A stretch of DNA of 64,000 nt from Bilabrum cf. latius (Eukaryota; Bigyra: Bicosoecida; Bigyra; Bicosoecida), in NCBI GenBank assembly GCA_965178125.1, contig OZ237743.1:434001-498000 (forward strand), in the 5' to 3' direction. Both the position numbers and the translations under genes were made by a program. The number at the start of each line of letters is the position of its first letter. The stretch's first letter is position 1. This document shows, piece after piece, positions 55,448-64,000 of the stretch. The notes under the pieces were generated by a model. It was given only the letters and a program-made list of their open reading frames with translations, ran no database searches and was not told where the DNA came from.

Positions 55448-57411
55448 ATGGCGACGGAAGGATCGCTTGGGCAGCCTCTGCTCCAAGAAGATGGTGGTAT
55501 GTACGGTGGTGGGTACGGTAAGAAGTTTCCCCGCGACTTGTATCTTGGGCTGCTGTCCAATGCTTCCATTGAATCAGCTAGAAAAAATTCCTTTCCTCCT
55601 CGAATATCGGTGCAGGCTAGTACGAATCGGAACATAAAGGTGCATCATATGGCGCAGAGTACGGTGCTCGCAGTGGTGGGATGCACCGAGGTGGTGGTCC
55701 CGCAGATCAATACGCGGACGGCCAGATGTATCCCCAAAGGGATCAGGTTGGAGCCGACGGCCGCGGCAGCGCAGGGCTTGCATTTTAGGCAGGTGTAGTA
55801 GGCGGTCCAGAAGGCGGTTTTATGGCTGCTCCGGATGGAGACGAGGAGGACGACGACGGCACCCCGACCATCTTGTTCCTGGGAGCTCGAGGCTCGGGCA
55901 AGTCTAGCATCGTGCAGGTAGTGTTTCACAAGCTCAGCCCGCACGAAACCATGTTTTTGGAATAGTCCGCGGCGGCAGATGCCCAGTTGGTAGACCACAA
56001 CGCCTTGCACGCCTACGAGGTCTGGGACTTGCCGGGCGATGCTCGCCTCGACGCGCCGGTGCCGTTCGACCACGAGGAGGAGATGGAAGTGGACCCCGCG
56101 GGACTGCTGCAGCGCGCCGGCGCCGTCGTGCTCGTCGTGGACGCGCAGCACGCGGCCTCGCAGGAGTGGGCGCAATACTGCCGCATGGTCTGCCAGACGG
56201 TTGCAACCAACAGGCCAGACCTCACGCTGGATGTGATGGTACACAAGCTGGACGGCGACATGTTTCAGAGGGCAGACCAGCGCATGGACCAGCAGGGCGT
56301 CGTGCAGACAGTCGTGCAGCAGGCCATGGCAGACGCGGGGGTGCCAGACCCCGTCGTGGCCTTCCACCAGACGTCAGTGTACAACCACTCTGTTTTCGAA
56401 GCAGTCAGCCTGATCGTGCAGAGAACAGTGCGGCCCCTAGCTACGGTGGAGGGGCTGCTGGACACTCTGGTCCAGAACTGCATGCTGGAAAAGGCCACCC
56501 TGTTCGATGTCAGCACCAAGCTGCAGCTAGCCACGGACCCGGCTCCCGCCGCGGAGGGTCTTGCGGAGCTGAGCGCTGACCTGCTGGACACCGTGGTGGA
56601 CATTGGGCTCATCTACGGCAAGGATCCGAGCAAGGGCCCGTCGAGCGGGCTGGATCCGGTGGCCGGGGGCGGGGCGGGCGTTCTCGAGGGCGAGGAGGAG
56701 GACGAGGAGGAGGAGGATGACGACGGTGCCTTCGACCGACTCACCTCTGCCACCGTCCGTCTGAGGGAGGGCCGCACGGTCAGCATCTGGGAGGTCGGGC
56801 CCCAGATGGCACTGGTCGCGATCTCCTCGGACCTCTCTGCGACGAAGAGGAAGGGCCTTATCGACTGCAACGTGGAGTCCTTCCGACTCGCCCTCCACAG
56901 GGCGTTCGAGCCTCCCAGCGAGGCGCGGGCGAGGGGGGAGGCGGATGGGGCGCAGGGGCGCGGGATGGGTGCGGCGGGGGGTGCGGGGCAAGGAGTGCCG
57001 TTTCCCCCTGGGAGCGCCGGGTCCGCGGCGGGCTTCTCGGATCGGGACTCTGCAGTGACCGGACCGCGGGGCATGGGGGCTGGTGGCCGGGCGGGGCGGG
57101 GCGCGAGCCGAGGCGGCTCGCTTGCGATCTCTCCTGCGGATGCTTTGGGTGCGCTGCCGCTGGCTTCCATGCCCCGGGACTCGCCTGGGAGGGGCGTCGG
57201 TGCGGTCGGGAGGGGTGGGACCGGCCGCGCGGTGGATGTGAGCGGGGGCGGCATGGCTGAGGGGAGTTATGAAGCTTCGCCTGCGTCTTATTAGCACGTT
57301 GGATCTCTTAGGAAAGTTGTGGCGTTCGGCCCGAGTGGCGGGGGCGCTGATCCTGGGGGTGTGCAGAGCTACGTCGGCAGCGGGACAGGGCTAGGTGGCT
57401 CGATATAGTAA
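55448..57411 (+). CDS. RagC/D-like (Gtr2-type) GTPase, 621 aa, one intron
   Basis: Exon 1 is 55,448-55,517, the intron 55,518-55,615 (98 bp, GTAAGA...GTGCAG, phase 1), and exon 2 is 55,616-57,411 (TAA). After a Gly/Tyr-rich N-terminus, the GTPase domain starts with [13 protein letters not shown]. It continues [15 protein letters not shown], a TAG codon, W-D-L-P-G, V-H-K-L-D-G-D and [11 protein letters not shown], close to the RagC/Gtr2 family. The roadblock-like C-terminal domain of that family follows (I-Y-G-K). An acidic tract and a Gly-rich tail of about 170 residues are extra. Rag GTPases signal amino-acid supply to TORC1 at lysosomes. Confidence 0.88.
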
Positions 57412-57821
57412 TGAAGCCTCGCTTGTGCTGTGAATAGCTCGATGCGATTTTGCCAATTCGCAACTCATCTACCGGTTCGCGTATAGGCGTGTGCTGTCGC
57501 CATGGACTGCACGTATCCTATCCGGATTTTTCGTATCCGCCCCCGCAATAGGAAACCCCGCACTACAAAATAAACCAGAGTTTTGAACGGGGTCATGCAG
57601 TTCACACATTCTCACCGGACGCACCGGCTCAGATACGACTGTCTCTGCCAGTGGATGTAAGAGATGTTTTGTTTGACTGCTTGAAGTAGCCAGTAGAGTA
57701 CTAGCGGTCATTTGGGACTGCTTGTTCGACGAGATGTTGTGTGTACCGTGCACGAGCGTTCTGTATTCGGGAGCCACCAACCGACAACATTTCTGCCCTA
57801 GACAGCGTGCATCGCAGACTA
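57412..57821. other. Intergenic region upstream of the metalloprotease
   Basis: This likely holds the promoter and leader of the downstream gene. No gene is supported. Confidence 0.4.
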
Positions 57822-60800
57822 ATGAGAGTTGTGGCTGGTGTATTTCTAGCCATTGCAGCGACTGGGTTTGTCCAGAGTCACAGCCATGGGCATTCCCCTG
57901 ATCACGTGTGCGGTCATGATGCCGACGTCGCAGTTCAGCGATAGTTGCTCAAGCTGGAAGGAAGGGAGGGCGACGAGCTTGTCCCGAGGGGGTTTCTGAA
58001 TCCCGACGTGCACCCTCCGCATCCGACGGGGGCCCGTGCGCTGTAGGAGTAGCAATGGCGGCCGCTTCGAATTCACGTCGAGTACAAGGACCTGTCAGCA
58101 CTTACCGCTGCGCAGCAAACGTACTTGAAGGACGAGATTGTCTAGCCCATGGTTGACTACGCGGGGAGAATGCTTCGGGTCCGTCAGCGTCAGAACGACG
58201 ATCGCCTCTTCATCGGGAGGGAGTGCTCGAACTACCTGTACCTGGGAGACGAGCAGCGATGCAAGTCGCTGCGCTCTACCGCTGGTCGATGCGGAGGCGA
58301 GACCATCCCTGAGAAGTACTATGGCACCGTTTCTACGTGGGAGCGTACCGACGGGCAGTGGATCGAAACTGTGCACCAAGGGGGCGACGGTGTGCCCGGC
58401 GACTTCCTGCTCATCGTCCGGGCCCAGGCGGGCTCCCCTTGCGGCCTGGGGGCGCTGGCGTATGCATCCAGCTGCACTCGAGATGACATCGATCGTCCGA
58501 TCGCAGGCCGGTACAACCACTGCCCCGACGCCATCGATACGAGCCCGGAGAAGAAGCACGAGACCTAGATCACGGCCCTCCACGAGATGATGTAAGAGAC
58601 TACTCGTTTGAGCCTCAGCCTCCGCCTGTGTCTGTGTCTGTGTCTGTGTCTGTCATCGCAAGCTAGCGAGTGCCGCACCTTGCCCCGTGCCTATCGAGCT
58701 AAGCCAGCCGCACCAAGTGTGTGCCTCGCCACTCTCGCTGTGCCCTCGGCACGCGCCTGCCCTACAATCCTCCACCGCCAGCACTCCGTAAACCCCCCTC
58801 CCCAAACACATCTCGCAGGCATGCTCTCATGTTCGCCGAGGACAACTTCAAGTGGTTCCGGAACCCCGACACGCTGGATCCCATCTTCCCCGTGGACGAG
58901 ACCACCGGCAAGCACCCGACCATCACCACGGAGGGCTGCGGAATCTCCAAGCAGGTCAAGTTCCCGTCCTCCATGATCGAGTTCTCGGGGGAGAGGGGCC
59001 AGCCCTCCTGCCCGGACATCGAGACGGCCGCCTCCATCGGCCCCTACAAGTGCACCCAGCGCATGGTACTGCCCAAGGTCAAGGACGAGGCCCGCAAGTG
59101 GTTCGCGTGCAACGAAATCAACGGACCCGAGCTCGAGAACCAAGACGGGTCGTGCCAGCTGGCAGGCTCCCATTGGGACCAGCGCAGCATGCACGCCGAT
59201 CTCATGACGCCGAGGGTCAGTGCCTCTGGCATGGTGACACCCATGACTTTGGCCCTCTTCGAGGACTCTGGCTGGTTCTAGGCCAATTACGACGCCATCG
59301 GGACCTTCAACCCTGGCAGGGAGTGGGGCCACCTCGCGGGCTGCGACCTCTTCGACAAGCGGGGCATCTATGGAGCCGACCCCGCCGAGCCTTTCTCGAA
59401 CCTGTAGATCGTCAAGACTGCGGCGCCGTTGCGGAACCAGGAGGAGTTCTTCTGCCTTCGGGGTGGCACCACCAACTACTGCAGCATGGACCTGAGGGCG
59501 ACGGGCCAGTGCCAGGTGAGCGACTTCAACACCAGGGACGTCGACCCGATCTACCAGTACTTCAGCAACCCGAAGAAGTACGGCCGCACGCACGAGATGG
59601 ACTTTTTGCCTCACATTTCGCACAACTTCATGTGCGAGTGGGAGAGCTCGTACGATTCCCAGGACTTTGTGTGGAATGCAGTGGGGGCCTACTTCGGCCA
59701 GGACCATGAGACTGCTTGCTTCCCCACCTCGCTGCAGCACTCTGGGCAGAGCGCGAGGAGCTCGGCCGCCTGCTACAGGTACGAGTGCGACCTGACAGAC
59801 CCCGACAGCCCCGTGCTCACTGTAAAGCCTCTCACATCGGACAGGAGCGGCGTGCAGGGCGACGTCACTTGCAGCAAGGGAGACGGAGGGGTGCTGAAGT
59901 CGGTGTCGGGCATGAGCGGAAGCATCACGTGCCACGAGCCCGAAGTTCTGTGCGGATCCACTGCCGACCCCTCGCCTACGCCTACGCCTAGCGCTTCTCC
60001 CAGTCCGACTCCTGCCGGTGGGAGCGGCGGTGGCGGCAAAGGCGACGCAAGCCCCAGCCCAGCCGCGCAGTCTGGCGGTGACAGCGGCGGCGGTGCTGGC
60101 AGCGACGCCTCGCCGTCCCCCACGCAAAGCCCCTCGCCCGCCCCGATTGCTCTGAGCACGGACGAGCTGGCCGAGGACTACTGCCCTGGCACCACGGACG
60201 CCCACACGAGCGGCGACTACCCGTCCGTGGCAGGGGCGCGAGTCTCCTTGGCTGGAGTATCCGGAGACCTCTCCTGCGATGCGGCTCCCGACCTGCAGGC
60301 TGCCTGCGCCTCTGTGCTGGACGTGGAGGCGTCCCGCGTGGCAGTCAAGGTGCCGGGTGCGAGTGGGGGCCGCAGGCTGCAGGGGGCAGGAGGCTCCCAG
60401 CAGGAGGTCACCGTGGCTGTGGCGGCTGAGAGCTCCGAGGAGGCGGCGACACTGGCGACCACGCTGACCACCAGCGTGAGCAGCGGTACCCTGGCGACCG
60501 CGCTGGCGCAGGAGAACCAGCAAGTGTTCGGGTCGGTGAGCGCGACGGTCGCACAAGGCAGCGACGCAACTTTCAGCGGATCCCTGCCCGCGCCGGAAAA
60601 TGACGGTGGAGGCAACGATGGCGACGGGGTCAGCAACCGCGGTGTTATCGCGCTAGCCATCCTCGGAAGCCTCCTGGTGGTGGGCGTAGTGGCGGTCGGT
60701 CTGTGGCACTACATGCGCACGCCCACCAGCCGAGCTACGAACGTCTCCAAGGCGGGCGGTGGCAAGGGTGACACTGAATCTGCAAAGGATGTGGACACGG

Positions 60801-60841
60801 CTGTTCCGGCCAACAAGACCGCGCCCGCGTAGAGCGTGTAA
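57822..60841 (+). CDS. Leishmanolysin-family (M8) zinc metalloprotease, membrane-anchored, 930 aa
   Basis: Exon 1 is 57,822-58,591, the intron 58,592-58,818 (227 bp, GTAAGA...CTCGCAG, phase 2), and exon 2 is 58,819-60,841 (TAA). The signal peptide M-R-V-V-A-G-V-F-L-A-I-A-A is followed by a propeptide with C-G-H-D. Splicing creates H-E-M-M-H (residues 254-258), the HEXXH zinc site. The third ligand is His-375 in G-S-H-W-D-Q-R, followed by the Met-turn region L-M-T-P-R. Further Cys-rich family features follow. TAG codons fall at family positions, for example G-W-F-Q-A-N-Y. A Pro/Ser-rich stalk, a beta-rich domain and a transmembrane helix (about 864-888) end the protein. It probably degrades proteins at the cell surface or in vacuoles. 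Confidence 0.88.
58618..58654. repeat. TGTGTC repeat inside the metalloprotease intron
   Basis: CTGTGTCTGTGTC repeats lie in the 227-bp intron. The sequence is low complexity; no function is inferred. Confidence 0.7.
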
Positions 60842-61123
60842 TTTTGCGTTTTGAAGGCATTCCCCAAACGAAAGCATGTGTCAGCATTTGCACCTCCATG
60901 GAACACAGAGTAGTAGTTTTCAGTTTGCAAATGAGGTGGCTAAAAGCAAAATATATTCGAGTATCTAGTCAACGTCGGTCGCGCCCTGAAGGGACTCGAC
61001 GCTATGAAATACCCGGTAATCTCGTCGACTGTAGATTTCATACCTGAAGTTCACCGCTGCAGTAACGGTGAAGCTTAATTCATGCTCCCGTGATTGTGCG
61101 AGTGGCAGCTGCACCTAGGTGGG

Positions 61124-64000
61124 TCACGAGCTCTGCGCTGCACCAGAGGTACCTGATTCGGCGGATTCTTCCTGCAGCGCCTGCAGTCGAAATGATGCGG
61201 CGGTTGGACCCAGTTGCGCACCACTCACACCTTCTTGGGCACGAGCAGCCCCACGGGCAGGCGATGCAAGACCAGGCACCCCTGCTGAAAGCTGACCCCC
61301 TGCGTTGGCAGCAACGGCTGCTTGCCTGGCACCACGCTGCACGACAACCGCGCCGCTGGAAGACGATGTAGTCGTGGTTGTGGTCGTGGTTGTCGAGCGG
61401 CCGTGCGACCCCGCCCTGCCCCGAAACCGCTGGGCCCTCGCAACCGACGAATCGACAAACTCCTCGAGGGCAACATGCGCGCCGGATGCTGCGACGTCCT
61501 GCGATGCCCCCTCTGGCTGCGGACCTGCGGATAGGCCGCTCCAATGCGCGCTCCTGCCCCTGTCCTGGCCGAGGATTCGTCGCTCAGAGACCTGCTTGTG
61601 CTCCTCTTCCACACCGCCTGCCTCGCCATCGTTGTCTTCCCTATCATAATGCCCCGGAACGTCACCGAGGTCACGGGCGGCTGCTCCAGCCTCTGGATGA
61701 TCTGGAAGATCTGGAAGATCTTGGGGCGGCAGCCCGGTGACCAGCGACTCCGGGTCGTGCACCACGCGAGCGTTCTCGTCGTCACTGTAGGACTCCTCGT
61801 CGCCTTGCACGACCAAAACAGCAGAGTTGCGACGGCCCTGCGGCCGAGCACCTCCCGTAGTGCCGGTCCTGATGCTGTCGCTGGCGCTCATCCCACGCAG
61901 GTCTGAGTCACCGCCGCTCTGCAGCTGCCGACCCGGGGAATCTCCTACCTGCCCATGCTCCTTGCCTGCAGACGATCCGAGGCCGCGGCCCGCCCCTGTG
62001 CCCGCCGTGCCCATTGAGGCCTCGGAGCCGACGGTGCGCACCATCTCAGAGTAGGCAGACCCGGCGCCGTGGCTCTGTGACTCGGCCGACACCGCCCCGG
62101 GCTGCTTGGCCATCCGCTGCCTTGACGTCTTTGCCTGCCGTTGGCGACCTTCCTGCGCCACGGCGTCCGCACCCGGCGAGAAAATGCCAGGCTCTCGCCC
62201 GTGCCCCTCGCTCTCCGAGGAGTCCCTCTCCTGCATGTGCAGCTCCACGCCCACGCCAGACGCCAAGGCCTGGGTGCCCTCGGCAGATGTGAGCATGGCG
62301 GCAGTGCCGTCACCGCCACCATAACCCAGGCCACCGCTCTGGTCTGCGACCTGGCTGCGGTTCCCATCGAACGAAGCCGACCTGCGGGCGGAGTTGTTGG
62401 AGCCCCTGGCGCTGTCGGGCGCGCGGCCACCCGCCTGAAGGGAGGCCGCGCTCGAGGCTCGTCTGGGCGAACGCCGCGCGTTGATGCCGGTTGGAAGCCC
62501 AGAGAGGGGCGGGATGCCAGTCTTGTGCGACACGAACGGCGGCACGCGCTGCAGCCCCGCGGCACCGGCAGTCCTCCCAGCACCCAGCATTTCCCCCGCT
62601 GACTTGCTCTGCAGCATCCTTCGCCCGGCAGAGGCGCCCTTTTCCCTGGAACCAGGCACACTCGTCACGCCCTTGTCCCGTTCAGTGTGCTGTGGATCCA
62701 GGGCCCCGCCCCTGTCCACCATCACTTCGTCTCGCAGGAACGAAGGGCCTCTCCCTGCCAGTCTGGGCATGTAGAAGCTGACACCCTGCGTGGGCAGCCC
62801 GTCCTCGTCCAGCCCAAGGTCACCGTCACCACCAACCTGCAGTCTCCTCTCGCCTACACCACTCCCATCTTCATCATCTTCCCGATCCTCCTCATCGTCG
62901 TAGTCCACTCGAAGCCGCCCCGCCTCCATGGCTCCATCCTCGACACCCTCCGCAGACCGATTCTCGAGGATCCTCGGCACCGCCGGGTCTACGTCCTAGA
63001 GGGCTCGGTCTACCCTGTCTCGGTCCACGTCCCCGTGCAAGGACACGGTCATACCTCGAGAGCCGGAGCTCTGGTACGGCCGGGCCTCGACACCGCGCAT
63101 GCCTGTCGGGCTCGCCGCAGACAGCGGGTTGACGGGCGGCTTCCCCAAGCGTCCAGCCCCCCCGCTCTGATTGCCCGAGGTGCTCCCGCTTCCAACCCTC
63201 TTGGGACCCGCCTTGCTGGTGTCGTCACTGGACCGGTTGGTGGCGGACTGAGACTCGCTCGATGTTCCCACGCCGACTGAGCGAGCCGGTGCCGTGCCGG
63301 TGCCAGCCCCGCCTGACCGTGAGGACGAACCAGACACCATGCCAGGCCGTCCAGGACGCATCGAGGCGCGCAAACCAGGTGAACGGGCCTGGTGCTCAAT
63401 ATCCAGGGAGATCTGAGCCACCGGCATCTCTGTCGTTGGGTCCCGGCCCACGCTGGCCAGCGGTTCGCCTGCTGCCTGCACCGTCTCGCCCTCTGGCCCG
63501 AGCTGGGTCTGGTGCACGACCCCGTAGGTAAATCGATTCTTGCCAAGGCGTCCCTGCCTGCCCGCGAGTTCGCTCGATGCGTGCTTGGTTGGTGTGAGAG
63601 GGGTGCCGTCCGCGCCCTGGTATGGCGAGTGTCTCCCGCCTACTCCCGGGCTTGCCCGGCTTCGGCCCTGCCTGAGTCCTTGCCTGTCGCTCTGGTCAAG
63701 GGCTGCACTGGCCGATAACCGCTTTTCTCTGGCTGCAGGGGAGCGCTGCTTGGGATACTCGCCCGAACCTGCCCTGCCAGCCGCACCCACCCCGAAGGAG
63801 CTAGGGTCCATCGTGTTGGGTGCGCGTGCCGAGGGGCTGCCAGACACCTGTAGCGGTGGCAGGCCCGCCCTCCTTCCACCGTACGAACCGACGGAATTCG
63901 GGCCGCCCCCGCCGACCGTTGAGCCGTCAACCACGATCTCCCCCTCGCGCGCGAACACAATCCGGTTGGCCTCCTCGATCGAAACACGCCTGGAGCGTCT
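61124..64000 (-). CDS. Large low-complexity protein, 5' end outside the window
   Basis: The frame is open from the right edge of the window to TGA 61,124-61,126, at least 957 residues, with a TAG codon at 62,996-62,998. Visible features are a basic start (R-R-S-R-R-V-S-I-E-E-A), long Ser/Gly/Arg-rich disordered stretches, an acidic block (Y-D-D-E-E-D-R-E-D-D-E-D) and a Thr run followed by a Ser run near the end. There is one more ordered piece (K-N-R-F-T-Y-G-V-V-H-Q-T). I recognise no domain. It converges with the metalloprotease gene, 282 bases away. A cytoskeletal or regulatory scaffold is possible but unsupported. Confidence 0.6.

Noticed and set aside
58691-60556. 621-codon minus-strand frame opposite the metalloprotease
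   Set aside because: It is antisense to a clear M8 protease and has only Ala/Arg/Gly-rich low-complexity sequence.
1-64000. Pseudogene or sequencing-error explanation for the many TAG codons
   Set aside because: Errors would also give TAA, TGA and frameshifts. Only TAG occurs inside the frames, in conserved families, and at the same places in paralogues.
1-64000. UAG read as leucine, as in one rhizarian
   Set aside because: TAG sits in polar, often Gln-like positions (polymerase motif B, GWFxANY, coiled-coil Gln-rich tails). Leu would place hydrophobic residues in charged helices. Not fully excluded without alignments.

Overview
The window joins two very different DNAs. Bases 1 to about 13,850 are AT-rich, compact and intron-free. 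They carry the replication and capsid genes of a Maverick/Polinton- or mavirus-like integrated DNA virus, whose left end lies outside the window. From about 13,888 to the end the DNA is GC-rich, with short spliceosomal introns, long proteins with low-complexity linkers and many segmental duplications: nuclear DNA of a protist. In both parts TAG is a sense codon, while TAA and TGA end every gene. With TAG read as Gln, dozens of short fragments fuse into long proteins of recognisable families. Examples are a protein-primed DNA polymerase B, an SF3 helicase, a chromodomain integrase, a capsid protein, a RagC-type GTPase, leishmanolysin, subtilisin-like proteases and a BCS1-type AAA protein. I cannot name the host lineage; a nuclear code with only UAG reassigned is rare.

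Viral element: plus-strand genes at 42-7777 are mostly virion genes (probable penton, major capsid protein, a P-loop protein, a possible permuted NlpC/P60-like enzyme, short basic proteins and a zinc-finger protein). Minus-strand genes at 12,812-7834 are replicative (small acidic protein, integrase, helicase, polymerase). Nearly every gene has a TATAGTA-like box just before its ATG, and three of the four minus-strand genes add a CTTAAG box further upstream. I saw no packaging ATPase or maturation protease; they may lie left of the window. The right end (12,860-13,850) holds direct repeats, a short tandem repeat and hairpins.

Host cluster, 13.9-55.1 kb: a module is repeated, consisting of a secreted subtilisin-like protease (S1-S4, minus), a C-terminal fragment of a BCS1/SAM protein (minus), and a probable leucine-rich-repeat/ankyrin protein (L1-L5, plus). 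The only full-length BCS1/SAM gene sits at the right edge (51,057-55,145). Copies differ by patchwork divergence, variable Gly-Lys and Ala-Gly tracts, a 2505-bp tandem duplication and insertions of a small tyrosine-recombinase element (one 1450-bp copy and two 423-bp derivatives).

Right flank, 55.4-64 kb: single-copy genes for a RagC/D-like GTPase, a membrane-anchored leishmanolysin-family metalloprotease whose intron splits the HEXXH zinc motif, and a long low-complexity protein that runs off the window.
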